Origin: Apium graveolens
Taxonomy: Eukaryota > Streptophyta > Magnoliopsida > Apiales > Apiaceae
Reading direction: 5' to 3'
NCBI RefSeq assembly: GCF_009905375.1
Contig: NC_133657.1
Coordinates: 42,341,853-42,405,852, forward strand
Length of the DNA stretch: 64,000 nt
Positions 1 to 9,879 of this stretch are shown one piece after another. Every line of letters starts with the position of its first letter. The stretch's first letter is position 1. The position numbers and the translations under genes are program-made. The notes beneath the pieces were generated by a model. It was not told the DNA's origin. It made no database searches and saw only the letters and a list, made by a program, of their open reading frames with translations.

Positions 1-530
1 AAGCCCTGATAGCTGGCCTTGGCCTAGCTGGGACACTAAGAGTCAAAAACTTAAACGTCCGTGGAGACTCGAAGCTGATCATATCCCAGGTAAAGGGAGA
101 ATTTGAGGTAAGGGATGATACGATGGCTAAGTATGTCCACCTAGTAAGGGCTGTGATGACCCAATTTAATGAATGCCATATTGAGCACATTCCAAGGTAG
201 GAAAATGCTAAGGCAGATGCATTATCAAAGTTTGCTTCATCTGAAATAGAAGAAAGTTCAGGAAGTGTGTACTTCCGTATTTTGAAGACACGAAGCATAG
301 ATGTTAAGCTTGTGGCTCCTATAGGACTGGGGATGTCATGGATTGATCCCATTAAGGCTCACATTCAAACCGGTTGGTTGCCAAGCGATGCAACTGAAGC
401 ACGGAAGTTAACTGTTCGGGCACTAAGGTACACTTTGGTATATGGGATTCTGTATAAAAGATCTTTCGTGGTTCCTTACTTAAGGTGTCTCAGGCCCAAT
501 GAGGCACGCTTGGCTCTAGAAGAAGTGCAT
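1..530 (+). pseudogene. Tat-type Ty3/gypsy pol: additional RNase H and linker (decayed)
   Basis: Reading on from base 2, the translation gives an RNase H-like segment (ALIAGLGLAG, then RGDSKLIISQVKGEFEVRDD, then HIEHIPR, stop, ENAKADALSKFAS). The pattern GDS..II.Q, then HIPR.EN..ADALS is typical of the second, archaeal-type RNase H that Tat-lineage elements carry between their normal RNase H and integrase. A TAG at about 198-200 interrupts it where family members have a sense codon. The linker (ORF from 267) then runs into the integrase zinc-binding region and ends in a frameshift near 553. RT and the first RNase H would lie left of the window. Known role in the family: removal of RNA from the RNA/DNA hybrid; the extra domain's precise role is debated. 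This copy is not functional. Confidence 0.8.
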
Positions 531-1570
531 GAAGGTATTTGTGGACAACACTTGGGGGCAGGGCCTTGGCTCATAAGATAACTCGTCTAGGCTTTTATTG
601 GCCAGAAATGATGGCTGATGCAAAAGAATATTTGAAGAAGTGTGACCGCTATCAGAAGCATGCACCTGTTGTTAGACAACCTCCCGAGATGCTGATCTGT
701 ATCAACTCACCCATTCCCTTTGCTATGTGGGGGATGAATATTCTGGGGCCTTTCCCTATGGCCACGACACAAAGGAAGTTTCTGATTGTAGCCATTGATT
801 ATTTCACCAAGTGGATTGAAGCCAAACCCTTGGCCAAAATCACAACTAAGCAGGTTGCACAATTCCTGTGGGAAAACATTATGTGCCGATATGGAATTCC
901 CCGTATCCTTGTCGCTGACAATGGAACACAATTCAACAATGAGGAATTCAAGAAGTATTGTGAAGAAAATGAAATTGAGTTACGGTTCACCTCTGTGGCT
1001 CACCCACAAGCCAATGGGCAAGCAGAAGTAGCAAATTGAATAATCCTGGATGGACTAAAGAAGAGGATCGAGAAGTCAAGAAATAATTGGGTGGATGAGA
1101 TACTTCCCATATTATGGGCCTATAGGACTACCTGTAGAGTCACGACAGGAGCAACTCCCTTCATGTTGGCATATGGGGCATAAGCAGTAGTTCCAGTGGA
1201 GATATCACATTCCTCTCAAAGGATTCAGGCTTTTAATGCAGAAGAAAATGAAGAAGGGCAGAGGTTAGCCCCGGATCTAATCGATGAAGTGCGAGATAAG
1301 GCACATGCAAAGATAGTAGAATATCAGAAAAAGGCTTCATTCTACTACAACCTAAGGGTTAAAAAAAGGTTTTTCAAACAAGGTGATCTAGTCTTGAGGA
1401 AGATAGAAGCATCTGGTGTAGGACAAAAAGGGAAGCTTGCCCCGAATTGGGAAGGGCCGTACAGAGTCAAGAGTGTTCAGGGTAGAGGAACCTACAAGCT
1501 AGAGACTATGGATGGTTTTGAAGTCCCGAGAACTTGGCATGCACAAAACCTGAAGGTTTACTATGTGTAG
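531..1570 (+). pseudogene. Tat-type Ty3/gypsy integrase (decayed)
   Basis: Integrase joins retrotransposon cDNA to chromosomal DNA. The H2C2 zinc-binding segment is visible (HEGICGQH, then KKCDRYQKHA); its last cysteine appears as tyrosine. In the core, the first catalytic aspartate is replaced by asparagine (WGMNILGPFP), while the second (VADNGTQF) and the glutamate (NGQAEVAN) are present. A TGA at 1037-1039 and a TAA at about 1180 break the frame. The C-terminal part (RKIEASGVGQKGKLAPNWEGPYRV to HAQNLKVYYV) ends at 1570 and resembles Tat/Retand elements. Together with the frameshift near 553, these lesions make a defunct copy. Confidence 0.87.
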
Positions 1571-1890
1571 GGCAGCTGGATATAATTCTCACTTGTTAGG
1601 ATGGTGAGTAGGTTGAAAAGCACCTTGAAGCTTTGCTTGCTTAGGATTTATATGTTCTAGTTTTATTACGAAGTTTATTAAGACTTGTGTAAGGGACGAA
1701 TCCCAGACAATTTATGAAATTCATGAGTTCTTCAAAGTATATTTATGGCCTAACAAGTAAAAACCAAATGCATGGATGCAAGCATAAAAGGTGATAAATA
1801 AAATAGATCGGATAAATATTACAAGAAGTTCGATAGATAAAGTCTCGAAAATAAGATAAAGAAAACAAGCCACCCAGGGCTGAAAAAGCT
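1571..1890. other. spacer between integrase and antisense gene
   Basis: No ORF or recognisable motif. It separates the convergent 3' ends of the plus-strand pol and the minus-strand extra gene of the Tat-like element, so it should hold both transcript ends. No polyadenylation signal could be fixed by eye. Confidence 0.5.
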
Positions 1891-2442
1891 CTAAGGAGCT
1901 GAGGTACCCTCGGCATCCATATCATCATCCTCTCCGCTCTCGCTGAATGTCTCTGTCGTCTCGGAGGAGGAGGAAGAGCTATCATCCTCAGCAGGCCTGG
2001 AAGAAGACTCGGGAGGAGGAATGAGTGGATCCTGAGGAACATGATCCGAGACAACTACTCGGGTACGAAACCTCTGTAGCAAAGCCTCGTCATCAGGGCA
2101 GATATAATCCGCCGGGTTAATATCAGGACAAGCCTCATTCACGGTCCCAAGGGCCGTGTCCCAACCGGTCCTAAAAAACCCGGGAAAGACTGAATCATGC
2201 CTAATCCTCATGGACTGGGCAAACTCCTCCGAGTCCAGATAGTTGTCTATAGCTTTATCCTTCTCCGCCCGAAGTACCACCAGCTCGACGTTAGACTCCC
2301 CGAGTTCTTCCTCCTTGTGCTTGAGCTTCTTCTCCAGGGTAGCATACTTCTTCTGTTGCCTCCTAAGGGCATTATCGGCCTTATCAGAAGCCCACTTCCA
2401 TGACTCGGCTTGCCTCACAGTGCCTTGAAAATAGGCGTTAGA

Positions 2443-2523
2443 CTGAAACAAAGCAATCAGCAAAGTATAAGGCAAGAAAATGCTACAAGAATGAAAGATA
2501 AGTTCAAAAGAGAGGAGGTATAC
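2443..2523 (-). other. intron 2 of antisense gene (81 nt)
   Basis: On the minus strand it starts GTATACCTCC and ends GCTTTGTTTCAG. It is divisible by three and open, so unspliced translation would insert a hydrophobic 27-residue stretch. Removal joins GAQSLAS to SNAYFQG in phase 0. The splice signals and the sudden non-coding composition favour an intron. Confidence 0.7.
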
Positions 2524-2906
2524 CGAAGCCAGAGACTGAGCTCCCATGAGCTTAATCCTCTCAAGGTCAGGGGTGGCCACCACGTCAGTGAAGTCCTTGT
2601 GAGTCACGCTATGGTAAGACCAATCCCAAGTATGCTTCGTGGAACCAACCACGGTATCTTCTCAGCGGAATCCCCAGAGAGGCTGAAAGGCGCCTGTAGC
2701 AGCAGCAGCAGGGGCAACAGCAGTGATAGGAGCATTATGGCCCTCAGCTCCTTCAGTTGAAGCCTCCCCCATAGGCTCCTTGTGCTTTCTCAAGAAGATA
2801 GGCTCTATCGCCTTTCCCCGGGTGTCTAGGCATGCGAGCCGAGCTTTCTTCATCCTAGCAGTCTCTTCAACAGGAGGAACATTGTCCTCGTTAATCTCCT
2901 TAGCAG

Positions 2907-2987
2907 CTGTAAAACAAGGCAAAAAACAAAATAAGTGATGTTAATAATGCATGAAATGAAATAAAGATGATAAGGGAAGGAAAATAC
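2907..2987 (-). other. intron 1 of antisense gene (81 nt)
   Basis: On the minus strand it starts GTATTTTCC after CAACAGG and ends TTGTTTTACAG before CTGCTAAGG, with a branch-like ATTAAC inside. Splicing in phase 1 joins the SVSQQ coding end to AKEINEDN in frame. Without removal the frame meets stops. Confidence 0.75.
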
Positions 2988-3941
2988 CCTGTTGAGAAAC
3001 AGAGGATAGTCCCACGTGAATGAGGGAGAACTCTCCTAAGAGAGTCCAGCTGGTAGTAGCGCCGTTGTCCTGAGTAAGCCCATTATAAATAATAGTTTCC
3101 TCAGGAGTTAAGTGAATGAATTTGAGGCTACCATCACTGACCTTCCCGAAGGAAGATCGGGAGAGTGTGCCCCAGTCACCATATTCCCAACTTAACCCAA
3201 CGAAACTATTCCTCCAATTTTGGTTGTTGTCAGGAATGGAGGCGCTGTTAAAGATATGTTTACTTTTGGGCCTTTGCTTAACATAGACCCAACCACAAAT
3301 ACTGGAAGAGCTATTATAGCACTGAAAGACCTTCCTTAAAACAGCTACGGAAAGGGGAAAACCCTCCCTAAGGCAGCAGACCGTAAAACATAAAATGTTC
3401 CTCCAAGTGTTTGGAGGAAGCTGACACGGGTTGATTTGTAAATCAGCTAAAAGATGAGGAATAAAAGGGTGGAAAGGAAACCTAAGCCCAGCATTAAGGG
3501 CATCGGTGTAAATAAAGAGAGTGTCGGGTCTCCAGTGGCAAGTACGGTCACCACCAGAGACTGGAACTAATCTAAGAGGAGGAAGGACATTATAACGTGC
3601 ATTTAGTTTATCGAAATCAATGTTATGCCAAGTGTTACAATGATTAAAAGAATCGAGATGAGCAGTAGAGGGATATTCATCCCCCTAGTGTTAATCATAT
3701 CGATTAAAGACATATACGAAGAACGGATCTCGATATCCTTACCTCGTTTTGAAGTAGAGGCTATCTTGGCCGCCCTCTCGGAACTCTTGTCAGCCATTAG
3801 AAAAGCTGGAAAAGCCTGGAAACTTTGAAAGGAAGAAGGCTGGAAGCTAAGGGAGGAAAGTTGAGAGAGGAGAAAGTTGGAGAATTTTTAGAGATGTACG
3901 AAATGAGGAGTGAAGAGTGTGAGTAAGAACACCCCCCCACC

Positions 3942-4420
3942 TTTATATAGGAGGAAAGAGGGGAAAATGGGCCTAGAAAAGCCCATTTGGGCCCAAGTTC
4001 AGGAACCTTTTGGAATGATCTACAAAATATTGGAAGCATTTGGAAAGATTTTCTAGAAAAATCCAGAAAGTTTTGGGAATATTCCTCAAAATTCCAGAAG
4101 CTTCTTAGCTTAGCCCACCTCAGAAAAATGAAGGCCCAATACCAAGGCCCAAAAAAACAAAAAAGCCCTGTATGAGGCACGCTTGATTTTTAAGAAAAAA
4201 TGGGCCTAAGTTCAAACCCAAAGTGTTAGCCCAAATTGAAAGCCCAGAACTAGGGGCCCAATTGGAAGGCCTGTGTAAAATAGGCCCAATAAGACAAACC
4301 CAACTGAAGAGGGCCCAAGTTTTAACCCATTAAAAATTTGGCCCAAAACAAATCCAGTTCATGGACTCAAAATTCAGGATGGAAGAAATGTAGCCCAGAT
4401 TTAAGGGCCCAAATCCAAGC
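3942..4420 (-). promoter_or_regulatory. probable promoter of the antisense gene: TATA box plus GGCCCA cluster
   Basis: TATATAAA lies on the minus strand at 3949-3942, about 145 bp upstream of the antisense ATG. Upstream of it (3965-4415) GGCCCA/TGGGCC or near forms (AGCCCA, TGGGCCT) recur about 14 times in 450 bp, for example near 3969, 3986, 4133, 4146, 4201, 4256, 4284, 4312, 4340 and 4405. TGGGCY (site II) and GGCCCA motifs are known in promoters of growth-related plant genes and are bound by TCP factors. That they work here is inference. Confidence 0.55.
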
Positions 4421-4439
4421 ATTTGCAAGAAGGGAAAAA

Positions 4440-4905
4440 AATATATTCCTGACCCAATTCGATCAGGACTTGCAATAGAATCCTAGTTGAATGAATTGAG
4501 GTCGTACTTCCTTCGACCAAGGGTAAAAGACAGCCTTAATTCGACCAGAAAGAAGATCCATTCGACTAGAAATCCAGAAAAAATCCTGGTAGAACGAGCC
4601 CTGCCCGAAATTTCGTCGACCTGGACAATCAAAAAGGGGATAATTCGGTCAAAAGTAGAGACCCTGACCGAAATTCCTGATCGAAGTTGAATCCTGGCCA
4701 AAGGAAGAAAGCCCTAATCGAAATAGAATCCTGGCCGAAGAAAAATCCTGCTCGAAATATAAAAAAAAATATAGAAAAAAATCCTGGCCGAAATACGACC
4801 AGGATTCTTGCTCGAATGGTTCCTCCTCGAAAAGCCTTTGACCAAGGCACAACAGAGGTTAATTCGATCGGGATCCTGGTCGAACAGGATTCCTGGTCGA
4901 AATCT
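4440..4905. repeat. TCGACCAGGATTC-like motif array in Tat 3' UTR
   Basis: Short degenerate motifs built on CCTGGTCGAA / TTCGACCAGG recur on both strands every 15-40 bp (e.g. CAATTCGATCAGGACT at 4456, CCTGGCCGAAG at 4731, CGACCAGGATTC at 4797, CCTGGTCGAAC at 4872, CCTGGTCGAAAT at 4891). Open frames here are by-products of the repetition. Confidence 0.65.
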
Positions 4906-4924
4906 GTATAAAAAAAGAGAGGAA

Positions 4925-5345
4925 AAAGGGGGAAGAAAAAGAAGAAAAAATTCCTGGAAAATTACAGAAAAATAAGGAAATTCCTTAAAATATTTTCTGA
5001 AAAATGTTAATATTTTCAGAAATAAGGAATAAATCCAGAAAATTAAGGATAAATCCCAGAAAATTAGGGAAAAATCCAGAAGATTAAGGATAAATCCAAG
5101 AAAATTAGGGAAAAATCAAGAAAATCAAGGATAAATCCCAGAAAATTAGGGAAAAATCCAGAAAATTAAGGATAAATCCCAGAAAATTAGGGAAAAATCA
5201 GAAATTAAGGATAAGTCCCAGAAAATTAGGGAAAAATCCAGGAAAGTAAGGAAAAAATCCAGAAATTAAGGGAAAAATCCATAAAATTAGGGAAAAATCC
5301 CGGAATTAAGGGAAAAATTCCTGGAAATTAAGATAATTCCTGAAT
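4925..5345. repeat. minisatellite in Tat 3' UTR, about 20-22 bp unit
   Basis: Tandem units alternate between forms such as AAAATTAGGGAAAAATCCAG and AAATTAAGGATAAATCCCAG, with about 15-20 imperfect copies and small length variation. Tandem repeats in this position are a known feature of Tat/Ogre-type 3' untranslated regions and have been proposed as seeds of satellite DNA. Confidence 0.85.
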
Positions 5346-5454
5346 AAAAGGAAAAATCATTGTAAACGTGTAGGTCGCTCCACATTTATGCAAAAACGAA
5401 ATCCTGTAAGGGAATGAATAGACTTAACTTCTGCGAAACCTAATCAATATTTCC

Positions 5455-5472
5455 CAAAAGTTGGGGGGCAAA
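5455..5472 (+). other. polypurine tract of Tat-like element
   Basis: AAAAGTTGGGGGGCAAA lies directly before the TGATAGGG start of the LTR. It is the usual primer site for plus-strand cDNA synthesis and fixes both the orientation and the LTR start. Confidence 0.8.
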
Positions 5473-6041
5473 TGATAGGGATAAATAAATCCTGATTACA
5501 TAATTAAATATTACAGTTTGGGCTGCAAGGCCCAATAAGAAGATGTATGACATTCAGACCAGAAAGGTTAACATGTTGATCAGGCCTGATGGACCAGATC
5601 AGGCATGATGGAACAAAGAAGGCCCAAAAACCCTGATTATTTATTAATTTCGTAATTAATAAATAAGGGAGAAAAGCAGCTATTAAGATAAGTCCTAGTG
5701 GGGATATAAATCCTTGTAGATTGGCCTCCAAGGAACCTCATGGGATAAGGAATCAGCTTCCTACTTCCTAGGACTCCTAAGTCTATCCTAATTCAGAGAC
5801 TTGACCACCAAGTCTCCTATACCAAGTCCAATTCAAGGACTCCCACATCTATATAAGGGGCCTCACCCCACAAATCAGAACTACATTTTTGACTTGATCC
5901 TTGGCAATCAGCAAGGTACATAGGCATCTTGTTAAGGCAGATTGAGGCACGAAACACAAGAGCAGTCAAATCGAGCCTTGAAGCTCACGTTCCTTAGTAC
6001 TAAATACAGTAATTATATATATTAGTTTTTAATCCATAACA
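5473..6041 (+). mobile_element. 3' LTR of Tat/Retand-like element (569 bp)
   Basis: Begins TGATAGGGATAAAT right after the polypurine tract and ends ATCCATAACA. It contains a TATA box at 5850-5856. The matching 5' LTR is outside the window, so the target-site duplication cannot be tested and the right boundary is less sure than the left. Confidence 0.72.
5850..5856 (+). promoter_or_regulatory. TATA box in Tat LTR
   Basis: TATATAA within CATCTATATAAGGGG, about 190 bp before the LTR end, the usual U3/R arrangement. Confidence 0.6.
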
Positions 6042-6630
6042 ATGATTATCTATGGTAGTACTTTTGGGATAGAAGCGATCAGATCAAATGATGTAATTCT
6101 CTTTAATGTGTTTAGTTGTTGTACCCTCGAACAAATGGTTATGTATACGTCGTTCCTTTTAGCTCAGATTAGTTTGTTTGTGATAAGTTCATATTGTTAC
6201 TTGCACTATTAACACCTAAGAGTGTCATGAAGTTTATAGAACTTGAGAATTCATAAATTGCGATCATGTAAGGACTGAATGAGGGAAAGGATTAAGCAAA
6301 GTAAGTAAGACAAATATAAAGAGATTCCCAATTTTTTTTTCCAAGCATTATGCCCCCACGAAGAATAAGATTTGGGGCAAACCCTGAATGTGATAATCAG
6401 GGAGGTCGTAATTAAGATATAAGGGACCCGAAACATAATGAAGTGGAAAACAAGGATTTTAACGTATAAGATAACCCCAAGTATGGGAGAAGGATGAAAC
6501 ATTTCATACTAAGGAAACATAAAGTCGAGTAAGGAAAGGAGACCCGAGACGGTACTCCTATACGGCAATTCATGGACCTGTCTAAAAAGAACTTAGACTA
6601 TTATCCCCAACCACCACCCTGAGAAGACAG
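6042..6630. other. unassigned leader-like sequence
   Basis: Non-coding sequence between the Tat LTR end and the first recognisable gag remnant of the next element. I see no primer binding site or LTR end here, so the 5' LTR of the chromovirus-like element has been lost, or lies elsewhere. Confidence 0.45.
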
Positions 6631-6639
6631 TGCGGTGGG

Positions 6640-6970
6640 AAATTATTTCAGGACCTTTAAGTCGCTAAGCTCTCAGAGTTCCAAGGAACAGGTTGACCCA
6701 GTCGATGCAAAAGCCTGGATAAAGGAAATATAGGGAATCATTTGAGATTCTAAATGATTGACGAAGCACAAAAGACTGTTTTTGTCACTTACCCCCTAAG
6801 AGAAAGGCCACCCGCTGGTGAAAGACCAATAAAGGCACGGAGCCAGAAGTTATAATAAACTGGTTAAAGTTTAGACAATTGTTTTCGGGAAAGTACTTCC
6901 CAAGGTTATGGAGGTAGTGTAAAAGCTTTAGAGCCAGAACAAAAGTGGACGAGTATAATGAATTATGAAT
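6640..6970 (+). pseudogene. gag remnant (Ty3/gypsy capsid region)
   Basis: The frame from 6804 reads KATRW, stop, KTNKGTEPEVIINWLKFRQL and then FSGKYFPRLWR, the retrotrans_gag signature (W..F...F...YF). Upstream pieces in shifting frames (VDPVDAKAWIKEI) fit the capsid N-terminus. The TGG tryptophan codon of the RWW motif has become TGA. Gag forms the particle that packages element RNA; this copy cannot. Confidence 0.75.
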
Positions 6971-9029
6971 CTAAGTTATAAAAGTTGTCAAGATTCGTTC
7001 TGAGGACAAGAATCCCAGAACGACGTGAAGTTTGAATTCAATGATTAGGGGGTTCATGAAATGATTGTAAGAGAAAGGAAAATAAAGAGAAAATGAAGTG
7101 GAAAGAAATAAAAAGGCAATACAGTTTGAGGAACGATAAGGGAGTTGGGTATGAGGAAACCCTAAAGACTCGTAGCAATAGAAATAGAAAAGTATGTAAT
7201 CGTCAGGATGAGGGTGATTCACTATGAGTTAAAGTTGATGGTTGAAGGCATGTGAGATACATATATTTTATCCCTTGTAAGTTGGGAGGATTCGAGGAAA
7301 GCTTGAGATAGTTCGAAGGATAAATAATGAGACGCGGATAGACTGAGGAGACAAGAAAGTAAGAAATTAGGAAAATTGGATGAATAAAATGACCTTCAAG
7401 ACTGTGAAGTGTAAGACCGGTGGTATGATACCCAGAAAGGGAGACGCCAGGTATGAAAGACATCCCAACATTGAGATGACTGTTGAGATAAACAACAAAA
7501 GTAAATAAGGAATTATTAAGAAGAAGTTCACGTTGAACATGACCAATATCTTCCAGATCATCCCTGTTGTCATTACCAAATTAGGAAAGAAAAGCGGATA
7601 ACCATTGTTATCTTTTGGAGGCCATATGGATTGACCTCAATTTGAATAAGGATACTATTATGAAATTTGGTATAGAATATCGAGGTGGAAATGATTGAAT
7701 AAGATACCCTTATCAGGGATATATGACTTGATCTATCCATGGGAGGATGCATGTACATTTTTAAAGGTGGAATTAAGGATAGAACCTCGATAACTTGAGA
7801 TGAATCCTAGGGGAATGCATAAAGGTTGGCATTTCGCCCTTAATAGGGACAACATGAGTTTTGATAGTATGAATTGGAAAGGATTAAGGTAACAACAACC
7901 TTTAAAGATCAATAGAGAAATTTTTCAGAAGTACATAGACAATGGTTCTAGTATTAGTAAATGGTATTTTGATATGCCCTGTATCTAGGGAATACAGGAA
8001 GAACGATTCAAGGATAACCTTGGAGGTTTTACAAGGAGAAAGGTAATATTCAAAATTCTCAAGAATAGAAATTTTGATAAAGGAAATATGACGTAATTAT
8101 AATGATTCCAGGTGGGGCACGTGTTGAACCATAAGAAAGTATAGATCGACCCAATGAGGGTCGAGATTGGTGAAAACAAGAAGGACCTAAGATAAGAGAC
8201 GTCCTAAGTATGATCGAGAGTCAGTCGTGATAATGTTAACCTCTAAAGACCGAGGCAATAACTTATGGAAAAATGGTGATATTTTTTTTCTCTCAGCAGA
8301 GCTTAAGGAAGAGCATTTTTACATAAGCAGTGATTGAAATGAGGTAGAAAATTTATTTGGAGGTGGTTAAAATGACATTGATTGTAAGGAAATTTTACTA
8401 TCAGGAAAGGCCAAAGAGGTGGCCGACACTTTAAGTGTAAGAGGACAATTATAGGCACTCGTGCCAGAGAAATATAGTGATAATGGTTAAAGCCGTAAAG
8501 GTTGTATTATGGTGTGGAAGATTGACATTCCTTCTGATGATTGTGCGATACTCAACCGTGATAGTAGTTGGGTAAAGATTAATTTTTGTAATCACCGTGA
8601 GCGGGTTATCTATCTTATAGGGTCATATCTTATGATAAGCCAGGACCATGTTACGAAAGGACTAAATGAACCTTTGAGCTTCATGTCTCCTAATAAAGAC
8701 ATATGGTTAATAATGGTATTAACCTGCTATCGTTGCTTTCATTGAAACTCTTCTGCAATTTTATCTGCTACATGTCATATGTACGTCAAGTTCAGGAGTG
8801 TTCTTCATGAATCATGAACGGTGATCATGTTACCTCCTTAGAAGAATTCGATACGATATGTATGGACTCCGTATGGTTAGCTATTAAGACTTCATGGAAA
8901 ACGAATGACTACAGTAGGTCAGCGGTGGACCATAGTAATGCAGCAACAATTCTGCGAGTAAAGAGACGATAACAACCGTGAGAGTTGTATTGTAATGGAT
9001 GTTAAGATTAAGTACCACTAATCGGGTTG
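6971..9029 (+). other. decayed pol interior, no recognisable domain
   Basis: By position this should hold protease, RT and RNase H of the chromovirus-like element, but I could not recognise their catalytic motifs. The purine-rich top strand with dispersed stops suggests heavy point mutation. Minus-strand frames here have no known motif. Confidence 0.4.
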
Positions 9030-9260
9030 TGGTGATGTACAAGTTATCATTGATAGACTAATTAAGTCGATTATTTCCCTATGATATACTTATTCCTTCT
9101 TATGAATAGAGAGTCTTATTACTAAACGAGGAAGGTTGCGATGCAAGTATAGAATTCTAATAATAATGATGTCTAGAATGAAATCCCAGATTCGATTTTC
9201 GATGTCGAGGGAGTTTCAAAGGTGATTGTGTATAAGCTCGAGCAAGAGCATGGGTCCATA
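9030..9260 (+). pseudogene. integrase core remnant
   Basis: GDVQVIIDRLIKSI matches the conserved integrase stretch VIVDRLTKSAHF, and short pieces further on fit the region before the catalytic glutamate (SREFQR). The fragments lie in different frames with several stops. Confidence 0.55.
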
Positions 9261-9879
9261 GAATGATGGACAGAATAGCAAAAAAAAATATTTAGGCATG
9301 TGAAATGCGATGCTATTATACTTAATGTTGATTTATATACATATATGTTTTGTTCTCCTATGATAAACCTCTATAGTTCAGAGGTAGATTCCAAGCCAGA
9401 TATTTTGTGGCAGTATATTTTTTTATATATATATAATTCTCTTCAATTCGTTCTTTTCTCTCCTTTTCATTTCATGTAAGCTGAGAAGAACAACCCTTCC
9501 AGAAGGGGAGGTATTTCTAAATGACTATCTATCTATGTGATAGAAGCCTAGTAGGATACCACATGTTGTTTAATTGTTTGTCAAGTACCAAAGGCTGGCC
9601 ACCTTCTATACTAACTATGCAATAGAACAAGTTTTCATGATCATAGTGATCTCTCAACAAATTCCTTTACCTCTATATGATGGATCAAGCTTTCGAAGAT
9701 AGAAGTAGTTAGAAAAGGAGTAGTATGAGTATGGTGGTATTCGGAATGGAAACACATTCGTGATACTAAGGTTGACGCGTGTATTAAATGGTTATAGAAT
9801 GCTAACGAGCAAAGGTGTAACCAGTATAGTGTTATGTACAGAAGATAGTAACGATTACGAACTGGAAAAGAGTGGGTAT
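9261..9879. other. unrecognised insert-like stretch inside integrase remnant
   Basis: AT-rich sequence with a TATATATATATAA run near 9425 and no integrase similarity, lying between the core and C-terminal remnants. It could be a small insertion or simply decayed beyond recognition; I saw no terminal repeats. Confidence 0.35.

Larger units (their letters stand above)
1891..3797 (-). pseudogene. antisense spliced gene of Tat-like element (plant transposon-protein type)
   Basis: A gene opposite to pol, between integrase and the 3' LTR, as reported for several Tat/Retand-type elements. Proposed exons on the minus strand are 3797-2988, 2906-2524 and 2442-1891, with two introns of 81 nt each. Both have GT...AG ends, U-rich bodies and pyrimidine-rich acceptors, and removing them keeps the frame. 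Exon 1 holds a conserved region (GLRFPFHPFIPHLLADLQI, PNTWRNILCF) that resembles the Pfam 'putative gypsy type transposon' family (Transposase_28), followed by NWRNSFVGLSWE. Exon 3 encodes a charged coiled coil (QQKKYATLEKKLKHKEEELG) and an acidic, serine-rich C-terminus. Lesions: one missing base in a G run near 3681-3684 and an in-frame TGA at 2664-2662. Molecular function is unknown. I chose the ATG at 3797 because it lies about 145 nt downstream of a TATA box. Confidence 0.75.

Noticed and set aside
3685..3742. A 58-nt GT...AG stretch in exon 1 of the antisense gene as a third intron
   Set aside because: Splicing it leads straight into a stop in the resulting frame, it is shorter than usual plant introns, and the sequence is open and protein-like. 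A missing G in the run at 3681-3684 explains the frame change better.
6251..8179. Series of minus-strand hydrophobic ORFs as genes
   Set aside because: Antisense shadows of purine-rich decayed retrotransposon sequence; no conserved motifs, no consistent starts.
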